From: a virus
Length of the DNA: 22,398 nt
Strand: one strand, 5' to 3'
Virus record (IMG/VR): IMGVR_UViG_3300009537_000198
Span: 1 to 22,398 of that record
The notes beneath the pieces are model-generated. The model did not search any database. It saw nothing but the letters and a program-made list of their open reading frames with translations, and was not told the origin of the DNA. Positions 1 through 5,524 of this stretch are shown here, piece by piece; within the stretch, counting starts at the first letter, position 1; every line of letters begins with the position of its first letter. A program made the position numbers and the translations under genes.

Positions 1-60
1 CAGACAGGCTATAGAGCGCTAGAATTGGCACAAATGATAAGGACAGGTAAATGGGTCTAA
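1..60 (+). CDS. C-terminal end of an upstream gene, possibly the endolysin (partial)
   Basis: Frame 1 is open from the window edge to a TAA at 58-60 and encodes 19 residues ending in ALELAQMIRTGKWV. Its last 10 bases overlap the start of the holin gene at 51. A gene overlapping and just upstream of a holin is often the endolysin, so this may be the tail of a peptidoglycan-degrading enzyme. That is inference from context only, because too little sequence is present to identify a family. Confidence 0.5.
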   Translation, partial: QTGYRALELAQMIRTGKWV

Positions 61-524
61 AAAATATAATTTCTAAAGTGGCCCCAGCCCTTGGCTCTAT
101 TGTTGGGAGTATTGTGCCTGGCGCGGGGGCAATCATTTCTGGTGTCGCGTCGTTATTTGGCGCTGATCCCTCAAATCAAGATGACATTGCTAAAAAGATT
201 AAACAAGACCCACAAGCGTATTTAAAGCTCGTACAGTTCGAAAAAGAACATGAGGCAGCTATATTAGATATCCAAGCAAAAGACCGTCAGAACGCGCGTA
301 TTAGAGAATTAGAGATGGTTAAAACCACTGGTAAAAGAGATTGGGTAGTAGCCTTTTTAGCGTTAGGCGTTTTATTGGGATATTTTGTGATGGTGGGACT
401 TAGCTGTGTTCCTCATCTTCCAACGTGGGTAGCTGGTTTACTTAAAGAATCATTGGCTGATTGGAAAATGTGCGTGATGCTGGTACTGTCATACTATTTC
501 GGTGCAATGAATAATAGTAAATAG
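51..524 (+). CDS. Holin, three-transmembrane type (Holin_3TMs-like)
   Basis: A 157-residue protein with a hydrophobic, glycine-rich N-terminal segment (about residues 8-37). A charged amphipathic middle follows (about 40-95), then two membrane segments (about 97-121 and 137-152) and a short polar tail. This layout and the GAGAIISGVASLFGAD-type N-terminus match the three-TM holin family of phages and gene transfer agents. Such proteins permeabilise the inner membrane to let the endolysin reach peptidoglycan at the end of infection. An AAGGA at 39-43 lies 7 bases before the ATG. The gene overlaps the preceding gene by 10 bases, suggesting a coupled lysis cassette at the left of the structural region. 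The assignment is by pattern and context; no family search was run. Confidence 0.75.
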   Translation: MGLKNIISKVAPALGSIVGSIVPGAGAIISGVASLFGADPSNQDDIAKKIKQDPQAYLKLVQFEKEHEAAILDIQAKDRQNARIRELEMVKTTGKRDWVVAFLALGVLLGYFVMVGLSCVPHLPTWVAGLLKESLADWKMCVMLVLSYYFGAMNNSK

Positions 525-548
525 TTCAATTTATGATAGAATAAAAAT

Positions 549-605
549 GTTATTCTCCATGATAACGCTCCGGCCTAATTTTTATATTTATTATGAGATT
601 AGGCC
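549..605. promoter_or_regulatory. Two tandem hairpins in the holin-622 intergenic region
   Basis: GTTAT at 549-553 pairs with ATAAC at 562-566. GGCCTAAT at 572-579 pairs perfectly with ATTAGGCC at 598-605 across an 18-base loop. No T-run follows the second stem on the + strand, so it is not a classical intrinsic terminator. It sits just before the SD (AAGGA, 611-615) of the next gene and may be an mRNA processing or stability element. The role is inference. Confidence 0.4.
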
Positions 606-621
606 AATTTAAGGAATCCAA

Positions 622-912
622 ATGTCTAAAAGATTATGTCAAACATGTTACGGTTCAGGTCAAATGGAATCTGGCGGTTTTATAAAAAAACACTGCATTC
701 CTTGCGATGGCGAGGGGTTTGTTTATCCATTAGAATCACGAACAGACCAAGAAAAAAAATTACCCAAAATTGACAGACGATCAAAAGAATATAAGCATAC
801 AATCAAAGAATTAATGAAATTGGGTATGAGTGAAGAAGAAGCTCATAAACAATTTGAGAAGTCTGAAGATAAATATCATGAAAAGCATACAGATAATAAA
901 GAAGCTGCTTAA
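622..912 (+). CDS. Small protein with DnaJ-like CxxCxGxG zinc motifs
   Basis: A 96-residue protein. Two CxxCxGxG motifs, at residues 6-13 (CQTCYGSG) and 25-32 (CIPCDGEG), form the four-cysteine zinc-binding pattern seen in DnaJ central domains and in many small phage proteins. The rest is a highly charged, probably helical tail (residues 48-96) rich in Lys and Glu. An SD (AAGGA, 611-615) precedes the ATG by 6 bases. The stop overlaps the SD of the next gene, the small terminase, so the two are likely co-translated. Zinc binding is likely from the motif. The biological role is unknown, and the absence of a J domain means it should not be called a DnaJ chaperone. Confidence 0.7.
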   Translation: MSKRLCQTCYGSGQMESGGFIKKHCIPCDGEGFVYPLESRTDQEKKLPKIDRRSKEYKHTIKELMKLGMSEEEAHKQFEKSEDKYHEKHTDNKEAA

Positions 913-923
913 GGATTGAACAA

Positions 924-1316
924 ATGGCTAATCGGGGAAGACCAACAAAATATACCGATGAAATGCCTAAATTGGCAAAAGATTACCTTTCTGCTGGTAA
1001 TTCAGTGACCGAATTTTGTGCAGAATATGATATCGATAAGACAACATTTTATCTTTGGGTTAAAACTCATCCTGATTTTTCCTACGCATTTATACGCGGT
1101 AAGAACAATTCTCAAGCATATTGGGAAAAATGGCTTAAAAATAATCTCGATAATCCGAAAGCAAATGGCCCTTTAACTAAGCTTTATTTTGCTAATCGAT
1201 TTGGCTGGTCTGATAAGAAAAAAATCAAACAAGATCACCTGATTGTTGCGACTGAAGTGCAAGAAGTAAGAGACGCAAGAGAAGCGTACAAAGAATCATT
1301 TGAAAAAGAATATTGA
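924..1316 (+). CDS. terS: Terminase small subunit (DNA recognition)
   Basis: A 130-residue protein that starts with the GRPTKYT motif typical of phage terminase small subunit-like proteins. A helix-turn-helix region follows (about residues 25-52, including a DKTTFYLWVKTHPDF stretch), then a helical oligomerisation region and a FANRFGWSDK motif. TerS proteins form rings that bind the packaging site in phage DNA and hand it to the large terminase motor. The SD AAGGA at 912-916 is 7 bases upstream of the ATG. The large subunit is not adjacent: it begins 1.8 kb downstream, after a run of tiny genes. The call rests on motif resemblance and location; a transcriptional regulator with a similar HTH is the main alternative. 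Confidence 0.75.
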   Translation: MANRGRPTKYTDEMPKLAKDYLSAGNSVTEFCAEYDIDKTTFYLWVKTHPDFSYAFIRGKNNSQAYWEKWLKNNLDNPKANGPLTKLYFANRFGWSDKKKIKQDHLIVATEVQEVRDAREAYKESFEKEY

Positions 1317-1516
1317 TGTCATTCCTATTTTATTTGTTAATTCCCTTTTTAGCGGCTGTTGGCTTTGTTTGCTTAATATGGCTCTTAGTTTTTACTATTG
1401 TGTTAATAGACGAATGTAATCGGTATTTCAAACCCAAGTCTCTATCTATCGTAGATATGTTAAAAAAACATCGTGAAGCTGCTCGCCATACAATTTCAGA
1501 TTTAATTGATGACTAA
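1316..1516 (+). CDS. Small membrane protein, unknown function
   Basis: A 66-residue protein with one long or two short hydrophobic segments (residues 2-32), then a basic cytoplasmic-type tail containing KKHREAARH. The ATG at 1316 shares one base with the TGA of terS (TGATG), a classic translational-coupling junction. A TTG three bases upstream is a less likely start. No family is recognised. It is the first member of the small-gene cassette between the terminase subunits. Membrane peptides of this kind in phages may be lysis, superinfection-exclusion or anti-defence factors, but nothing here decides among these. Confidence 0.55.
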   Translation: MSFLFYLLIPFLAAVGFVCLIWLLVFTIVLIDECNRYFKPKSLSIVDMLKKHREAARHTISDLIDD

Positions 1517-1536
1517 ACCCTAATTCCCAGTTTACT

Positions 1537-1569
1537 TGTGCTTAAGAAGTGATTAAAGTGTTAAGCATA
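1537..1569. promoter_or_regulatory. Hairpin in the leader of the small-gene cassette
   Basis: TGCTTAA at 1539-1545 pairs with TTAAGCA at 1561-1567. A G-U pair and one more A-T pair extend the stem outward to 1537/1569, and the loop is 15 bases. The hairpin lies just before the strong SD GAGGAG (1575-1580) of the first micro-gene. There is no T-run, so it is not a clear terminator; regulatory or processing function is inference. Confidence 0.35.
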
Positions 1570-1586
1570 ATAACGAGGAGATTATT

Positions 1587-1667
1587 ATGAGAAATACACA
1601 AAATCTACTATCTGATTATGTTCGTTATCAAGCTCTATCTGATTTGGTGGAGGTAAAATATGACTAA
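1587..1667 (+). CDS. 26-residue micro-protein, unknown
   Basis: ATG at 1587 lies 6 bases after a strong GAGGAG SD (1575-1580), and the frame runs 26 codons to TAA at 1665-1667. The peptide starts MRNTQNLLSDYVRYQ. It overlaps the next gene (ATG at 1660) by 8 bases, and the SD of that gene (GGAGG, 1649-1653) lies inside it. It may be a functional micro-protein or a leader peptide that couples translation into the cassette. No family is recognised. Confidence 0.45.
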   Translation: MRNTQNLLSDYVRYQALSDLVEVKYD

Positions 1668-1833
1668 ATTATCTATTAACCCTAATATTAAAACTCAGAA
1701 ATATGAAATATTATTTAATGATTTTGTTATTGCTGATTTTATTACTTTAGAAAGCGCAGAAAGATTTTGTTGGTCAAAACCATGTAGAGATATTATTAAA
1801 TTTCATTTGGATAAAATAAATGAAAACAAATAA
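1660..1833 (+). CDS. 57-residue hypothetical protein
   Basis: The frame opens with ATG at 1660, 6 bases after GGAGG (1649-1653), and ends at TAA 1831-1833. The product begins MTKLSINPNIKTQKYEILFN and contains a CWSKPC segment near residue 37. It overlaps its neighbours on both sides (8 and 14 bases), as expected for a translationally coupled phage micro-operon. No family is recognised and no membrane segment or zinc motif is clear. Confidence 0.5.
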   Translation: MTKLSINPNIKTQKYEILFNDFVIADFITLESAERFCWSKPCRDIIKFHLDKINENK

Positions 1834-2011
1834 ACGCCTCAGCGTAAGCCTATCAAAAGAAGACTTGCGCAAGATTGAGTCCTTAGCAGATGAGTTCGGT
1901 GAGAGCAAAGCTAGCATTGTTCAGCAGGCTGTGCGTTTATATTATTACCTTCATTATTTAAGTGAAAAGGATTTTAGCCATGGAATTGCCCGAATGGATA
2001 AAAGTATATGA
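1820..2011 (+). CDS. Ribbon-helix-helix (CopG/Arc-type) DNA-binding protein
   Basis: A 63-residue protein whose residues 4-45 fit the ribbon-helix-helix fold. A short basic beta strand (KRLSVSLSKED) is followed by two helices around LRKIESLADEFGESKASIV and a terminal helix. Proteins of this fold bind operator DNA as dimers through the N-terminal strand. The ATG overlaps the preceding gene by 14 bases, and the next gene starts inside its 3' end at 1980. A role as a repressor of the local cassette or of phage early genes is plausible but not shown. There is no toxin partner next to it that would make it an antitoxin. Confidence 0.7.
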   Translation: MKTNKRLSVSLSKEDLRKIESLADEFGESKASIVQQAVRLYYYLHYLSEKDFSHGIARMDKSI

Positions 2012-2114
2012 TCTGCTTGATACAGAAATTGCACGAGAAGTGATGAAAGACCATCCTAAGTGGACTGAGGAGCAAGTTATCAGATATTTATTAAAAGGAA
2101 GTCCGAATGAATGA
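1980..2114 (+). CDS. 44-residue hypothetical protein
   Basis: ATG at 1980 is preceded by AAGGA (1967-1971, spacing 8), and the frame ends at TGA 2112-2114. The product begins MELPEWIKVYDLLDTEIARE and appears wholly helical, with acidic and aromatic residues. It overlaps the RHH gene by 32 bases and the next gene by 8. No family is recognised; the SD and coupling are the main evidence that it is translated. Confidence 0.45.
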   Translation: MELPEWIKVYDLLDTEIAREVMKDHPKWTEEQVIRYLLKGSPNE

Positions 2115-2235
2115 TTTAAAAATGATGGTAATTATTATATCGATGTTGGTATTTTGTACAGTTAGCGTTATTAATACATCGATAATGTATCAGGCATATA
2201 AAAACTCAATTGTAGATAAGGCTTGTTATGATTAA
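2107..2235 (+). CDS. 42-residue single-pass membrane peptide
   Basis: ATG at 2107 follows AAGGAAG (2095-2101) by 5 bases. Residues 6-27 form a hydrophobic membrane segment (MMVIIISMLVFCTVSVI), followed by a short polar tail. It overlaps both flanking genes by 8 bases. The function is unknown; it resembles the many single-TM micro-proteins in phage accessory cassettes. Confidence 0.45.
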   Translation: MNDLKMMVIIISMLVFCTVSVINTSIMYQAYKNSIVDKACYD

Positions 2236-2449
2236 ATTTCTTCAGCTTTCTGAGAATGAATGGATTAATTTAGATAAGATTGACTCATTTTGGCTAAATG
2301 ATTATGACGAAGATTCTTACCATCAAAATAGATATGGAATTGAGTTTAAATGTAATGGATATGATGAATATGGCGTTTGGTTTGATTCAAAAAAAGAACG
2401 AGATAAGTTCCTTGATAAGCTGAAGTTTTATTTTGGTGGTTGGTTGTGA
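2228..2449 (+). CDS. 73-residue acidic hypothetical protein
   Basis: The ATG at 2228 follows AAGG (2218-2221) by 6 bases. The product is rich in Asp, Tyr and Trp (for example WLNDYDEDSYHQNRYG and YDEYGVWFDSKKERDKF). The pattern suggests a small beta sheet followed by a helix. Acidic, compact proteins of this size can be DNA-mimic anti-defence proteins, but that is only a hypothesis here. It overlaps the previous gene by 8 bases and its stop overlaps the GTG start of the next gene. Confidence 0.6.
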   Translation: MIKFLQLSENEWINLDKIDSFWLNDYDEDSYHQNRYGIEFKCNGYDEYGVWFDSKKERDKFLDKLKFYFGGWL

Positions 2450-2544
2450 GCAAATGTTGTAAAGCACCAATGAGAGTGGAAGGAACAGTTACAATGTATT
2501 CTGTATGTACTAAATGTAACTGTCCCTGTGATGCTATTTCTTGA
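2446..2544 (+). CDS. 32-residue cysteine-rich (zinc-ribbon) micro-protein
   Basis: A GTG at 2446 overlapping the upstream TGA (GTGA junction) opens a 32-codon frame to TGA 2542-2544. The peptide contains a CC pair at residues 4-5 and a CTKCNCPC cluster near the C-terminus, spaced like a minimal zinc ribbon. Similar short CC...CxxC...C peptides are common in phage genomes. The non-ATG start and weak SD lower confidence. The cysteine pattern and exact fit between neighbours argue that it is real. Confidence 0.5.
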   Translation: MSKCCKAPMRVEGTVTMYSVCTKCNCPCDAIS

Positions 2545-2798
2545 ACCAGGATTGGAATAATGCGCCAAAGCATGAGCAGCATTCTGCTTCTACTTTTTTG
2601 GTTTGTGGGATATTAATGTTATTAACAAATGTATTTTTATTAATGCACATTGGAGACGGAAGAGGCGTTCCGGGTCTTTTTTTAGGAGACTCAGAAGAGC
2701 TAGAGCTTTCATCGTCAATAATGATTACATGTTTATGCTTACCCATAATCATTCTCCTTTTTACTTTTAGAATAGCACAGGAATTGAACAATGGATGA
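2541..2798 (+). CDS. Small two-transmembrane protein, unknown
   Basis: The frame starts with TTG at 2541 overlapping the upstream TGA (TTGA) and encodes 85 residues. Two hydrophobic segments (about 18-36, STFLVCGILMLLTNVFLLM, and about 58-78, SIMITCLCLPIIILLFTF) flank an acidic loop. It overlaps the next gene by 8 bases. An antisense frame across the same DNA is also open but lacks the operon context and any membrane or motif logic. The TTG start lacks a good SD, so translation would depend on coupling. Confidence 0.45.
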   Translation: MNQDWNNAPKHEQHSASTFLVCGILMLLTNVFLLMHIGDGRGVPGLFLGDSEELELSSSIMITCLCLPIIILLFTFRIAQELNNG

Positions 2799-2997
2799 AG
2801 AAGTTAAAAATTGTCCTTTTTGCGGGAAAGTGCCGTCTGCATGGATAGATAAAATTGAAGATAAGATATTTATTCAATGCAGGAATCAAGATTGTGGAAT
2901 TAAGCCAAGAATCCAGGCTCTGAAAGGGCGCCGTGGAATTTATAAAACATTATCATTATGGAATACAAGACATGAAGCGAGTCAAGAGAATATTTAA
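2791..2997 (+). CDS. Lar-like restriction-alleviation zinc ribbon
   Basis: A 68-residue protein with CPFCG at residues 8-12, CRNQDCGIK at 30-38 and a C-terminal LWNTR at 56-60. The pattern CPxCG ... C(x4)CG ... A ... WN.R is the signature of the Lar/restriction-alleviation family of phages and prophages. In the Rac prophage, Lar modulates type I restriction-modification so that unmodified phage DNA survives. The SD-like CAGGAA (2778-2783) is 7 bases upstream of the ATG. Its place among small accessory genes fits an anti-defence role. Many Lar-family phage proteins have never been tested, so function is inferred from the family. Confidence 0.7.
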   Translation: MDEEVKNCPFCGKVPSAWIDKIEDKIFIQCRNQDCGIKPRIQALKGRRGIYKTLSLWNTRHEASQENI

Positions 2998-3127
2998 ACA
3001 AGGCTTATTTGATGTGTATGTTCAGCAGGTAAAATATATGCCGATGACTAAAGTTGAACAAGATAAAGTAATTGCAGTTCAAAAAAAGGCTTTTGGTTTG
3101 GATGAGCCAAAAGGGATGAAGAAATAA
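2972..3127 (+). CDS. 51-residue basic hypothetical protein
   Basis: The chosen ATG at 2972 gives a product beginning MKRVKRIFKQGLFDVYV and overlaps the Lar-like gene by 26 bases. A GTG at 2933 (after AAAGGG) would add 13 residues and is the main alternative. The product is basic with a helical C-terminal half ending in EPKGMKK. It stops three bases before the large terminase start. No family is recognised. Confidence 0.45.
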   Translation: MKRVKRIFKQGLFDVYVQQVKYMPMTKVEQDKVIAVQKKAFGLDEPKGMKK

Positions 3128-3130
3128 CAT

Positions 3131-5524
3131 ATGCACTTCACGGAAGAAGAAATAGAAAAATATAGACTTCAAGGTTCATTCTTAGAGTTCCTGAGGGTTT
3201 TTTATTACATTCGTAATAACCGTAAGTTTGAGTTATCAGAGCCTGTGGGGCGTGAATCTCACTATATGACAATAGCTCGTGAGCTTAAGAAAGTATTTAA
3301 ACTTGAGACATTGAGACTTGTTTTGAATGTCTTCCCAGGCTCTGGTAAATCAACCATGGCATCTTATTTTGTTGCCTGGACTTTTACGCATTATGCTGAT
3401 TGCAAATGGCTATATTTAGCGCATTCTCAGTCATTAGCAGAAAAAAATACTGCTGAAATTAAAGCTATAATGACTCTTCCTAGTTATAAAAAATTATTCA
3501 ATGTGCATATTGACCCTCACTCTAAATCAAAAAGCAATTTTGCTACGACAGCGGGTGGTCGTGTAATGGCATTTGGTAGCTCAGGTTCAATTGTAGGTCA
3601 AGATGCTGGCCTGCCGAATTTAGATAGATTCTCTGGTGGTATTATGTACGATGATGCGCATAAACCTGATGAAGTATTTTCTGATACGCGTAGACACCAT
3701 GTGATTGATAATTATAACCAGACGGTTAAAACGAGACCGCGTGGTGAATTAGTACCTATTGTTTTTCTTGGCCAAAGACTTCATGAAGATGATTTGCCCG
3801 CGTTTTTGATTAACGGAAAAGATGGTAATGATTGGAAAAAAGTAATTCTTCCGTCTTTGGATGGGGCAGGTAATGCGTTGGCGCCAAATATTTGGACCAA
3901 GCAAAGATTAATGAATGAAGCAGAATATAATCCTTATGTATTTGCATCTCAACACCAACAAAATCCTTCACCAGCTGGAGGAGGTATTTTTAAGATTGAT
4001 GACTTTGTTACGGTACATGAATCACCAAAAATAGAATGCACTTTCTTAACAATTGACACAGCAGAAACGGATAAAACTTACAATGATGCATCTGTCTTTA
4101 GCTTCTGGGGCGTACATAAGATTATGTATAATGGATCTCATCTTGATGGAATGTATGGGTTATATTGGATTGACTGTTTAGAGCTTAGAGTAGAACCAAA
4201 AGACCTTGAGAACGAGTTTATGGAGTTTTATGCAAGTGCATTGGTTCATAAGCCTCAACCCTCCTTTGTTGCCATAGAAAAGAAATCTACTGGCGTTACG
4301 CTTTCTTCTGTATTAAAAACCATACCAGGTTTAAAAATAATAGATGTAGCGCGTACTAGGGCATCAGGAAGTAAAACGACTAGATATTTAGAAGCACAAC
4401 CATTTGTGGCGAGGAAACTCATATCTCTACCTTTTGGAGCGAAACATACTAAGATGTGTATTGAGCATATGGGTAAGATTACGCATAACGACACACATAG
4501 ACATGACGATATTTGTCTGGTAGCTGGTACTAAAATTGCTACTACGAAAGGATATGTGAATATAGAAGACATGAAGGTTGGAGATAAGGTAATCACACCG
4601 TTTGGCATCGGCAATGTAAAAGCGACTGAATGTACTGGAAGTCATAAAGTCATTACTAGATTTGGTTTGACTGGTACTGGGGCGCATCCCGTCTTTGCCA
4701 ACAATAAGTTTCAACGTCTTGACACGCTCTCTGATGATGATAAGATTAATCCTTTTAGATTAAAGGAGTTAATCAGATGGAGATACAGAAAACTATTACT
4801 TTCAATGGAATCGAATATAACCTTATGGGATCGAAACGCTATTACCTTAGCCGCGCAACTACAAATTCAGGAAGAAAAAATCCTAAAGGATTGCATGTGG
4901 CGATTTGGGAATTTTATAGCGGAAAGACAGTACCTAAAGGCTATGTTGTTCATCATAAGGACGGTGATTACTTTAATAACACCTTTGAAAATCTTGAGTG
5001 CATTTCACGTGAGGAACACCTTAAACATCATGCATCTGAAAGAAAAGGTAAAAAGTGTACACCAGAAGAACTTAAGCATTTGGAAAATATTCGAGAGAAA
5101 ACTAAAGAGTGGCATTCAAGTGATGAAGGTATCTCTTGGCATCGTGAAAATGCAAAAACAAGTCTTAACAAGCCCAGACTTATCAAATGTGAAGAATGCG
5201 GACGAGAAGTTATTCGAAAGACCAAAAATGCTAAAAGATGTGGAGCGAGAGCGTGTTATAAACGGTGGGATGCGCGCTATCAAAGAGATAGAAGAGAGAA
5301 AAAACGTCTTCAATCTAACAATTGAGCAATATGGTACATACTATGCAGAAAATATTTTAAATTCTAACTGCGATACCATGTATGACGCTATTAAGTTAGC
5401 ATTGATAGATAGAACAGTTATCAATACGCACGTTGAACCAAAAGACACTATTGACTTTGCTCATCAGCTACAAATGAAATCACGTAAGATTGACTACTTA
5501 AAAAGGAAAGCTTATGGCAAATAA
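3131..5524 (+). CDS. terL: Terminase large subunit (packaging ATPase and nuclease), interrupted by an intein
   Basis: The 797-codon frame encodes a TerL precursor. The N-terminal ATPase has a Walker A at residues 67-75 (VFPGSGKST), a Walker B-like GIMYDDA at 170-176 and a coupling motif FLGQRLH at 212-218. The RNase H-like nuclease has its first catalytic Asp at 309 (TIDTAE), an acidic residue at 383 (AIEKKS) and HDD at 458-460. Directly after HDDI an intein (residues 462-746) interrupts the protein. Excision would restore HDDI-CDTMYDAIKLA and a 512-residue enzyme, a normal length. TerL pumps DNA into the prohead through the portal and cuts it. The frame remains open across an HNH gene encoded in another frame within the intein. 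The SD is weak. The 3' end overlaps the next small gene by 11 bases. Confidence 0.93.
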   Translation: MHFTEEEIEKYRLQGSFLEFLRVFYYIRNNRKFELSEPVGRESHYMTIARELKKVFKLETLRLVLNVFPGSGKSTMASYFVAWTFTHYADCKWLYLAHSQSLAEKNTAEIKAIMTLPSYKKLFNVHIDPHSKSKSNFATTAGGRVMAFGSSGSIVGQDAGLPNLDRFSGGIMYDDAHKPDEVFSDTRRHHVIDNYNQTVKTRPRGELVPIVFLGQRLHEDDLPAFLINGKDGNDWKKVILPSLDGAGNALAPNIWTKQRLMNEAEYNPYVFASQHQQNPSPAGGGIFKIDDFVTVHESPKIECTFLTIDTAETDKTYNDASVFSFWGVHKIMYNGSHLDGMYGLYWIDCLELRVEPKDLENEFMEFYASALVHKPQPSFVAIEKKSTGVTLSSVLKTIPGLKIIDVARTRASGSKTTRYLEAQPFVARKLISLPFGAKHTKMCIEHMGKITHNDTHRHDDICLVAGTKIATTKGYVNIEDMKVGDKVITPFGIGNVKATECTGSHKVITRFGLTGTGAHPVFANNKFQRLDTLSDDDKINPFRLKELIRWRYRKLLLSMESNITLWDRNAITLAAQLQIQEEKILKDCMWRFGNFIAERQYLKAMLFIIRTVITLITPLKILSAFHVRNTLNIMHLKEKVKSVHQKNLSIWKIFERKLKSGIQVMKVSLGIVKMQKQVLTSPDLSNVKNADEKLFERPKMLKDVERERVINGGMRAIKEIEERKNVFNLTIEQYGTYYAENILNSNCDTMYDAIKLALIDRTVINTHVEPKDTIDFAHQLQMKSRKIDYLKRKAYGK
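4744..4774 (+). promoter_or_regulatory. Hairpin sequestering the SD of the nested HNH endonuclease gene
   Basis: GATTAATCCTTT at 4744-4755 pairs with AAAGGA (4762-4767) plus TTAATC (4769-4774), a 12-bp stem with one bulged G at 4768 and a 6-base loop. The 3' arm contains the whole AAAGGAG SD of the HNH gene (ATG at 4777). In the folded mRNA the ribosome site would be hidden. In T4, hairpins of this type block translation of homing endonuclease genes and of gene 49 from long transcripts. Ribosomes translating TerL would transiently open this hairpin, which could couple HNH synthesis to terminase synthesis (inference). Confidence 0.7.
4777..5325 (+). CDS. HNH homing endonuclease encoded in an alternative frame inside the intein
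   Basis: A 182-residue protein in the -1 frame relative to TerL. The HNH core is at about residues 56-85: VVHHKDGD, then NNTFENLE, then a C-terminal HLKHH, matching the HNH_3 type of phage homing endonucleases. The basic C-terminal part carries a four-cysteine zinc pattern (C138, C141, C155, C160). It has its own SD (AAAGGAG, 4762-4768, 8 bases before the ATG), an in-frame TAG just upstream (4756-4758) and its own TGA at 5323-5325. It is therefore a separate gene, not a fused intein domain. Its last six codons overlap the intein block F codons for VFNLTI. Its expected role is to cut intein-less terL alleles so that repair copies the intein. The SD sits in a hairpin. Confidence 0.88.
   Translation: MEIQKTITFNGIEYNLMGSKRYYLSRATTNSGRKNPKGLHVAIWEFYSGKTVPKGYVVHHKDGDYFNNTFENLECISREEHLKHHASERKGKKCTPEELKHLENIREKTKEWHSSDEGISWHRENAKTSLNKPRLIKCEECGREVIRKTKNAKRCGARACYKRWDARYQRDRREKKRLQSNN

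Larger units (their letters stand above)
4514..5368 (+). other. Intein (protein-splicing element) inside the large terminase
   Basis: A 285-residue intein in the TerL frame. Block A starts at Cys462 of the precursor (CLVAGTKIATTKGYVNIED, then VGDKVIT). Block B contains TGAH followed by PVF. The C-terminal block reads VFNLTIE...YYAENILNSN, ending in the splice Asn with Cys as the first downstream extein residue. Cys1, Asn-last and Cys+1 are the residues used in class 1 protein splicing. The penultimate His is Ser, and the block F position usually held by His (third residue after the conserved Glu) is Gly. The centre does not encode an in-frame endonuclease. An HNH gene lies there in the -1 frame, and the intein frame through it gives roughly 180 residues of basic, unfamiliar sequence. 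The insertion site is the TerL nuclease active centre, a conserved site of the kind preferred by inteins. Confidence 0.9.

Noticed and set aside
2534-2791. Open frame on the - strand opposite the two-TM protein
   Set aside because: All other genes run on the + strand. The antisense product has a low-complexity Ser run and no motif, whereas the + strand frame has two membrane segments and coupled junctions on both sides.
4255-4714. Two - strand frames opposite the terminase and intein start
   Set aside because: They are antisense to a well-supported TerL and intein sequence and show no SD, motif or operon context.
4744-5325. Two compensating frameshift errors creating the out-of-frame HNH gene
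   Set aside because: The HNH gene has its own SD, an upstream in-frame stop and its own stop codon, all expected of an independent gene. Errors cannot be fully excluded without reads, so this is listed as a test in the findings.
4514-5368. Group I intron instead of an intein in terL
   Set aside because: The TerL reading frame is continuous across the insert and shows intein blocks A, B and the C-terminal splice block with Cys1, Asn and Cys+1. An intron would not need to preserve the frame, and no intron core was recognised.
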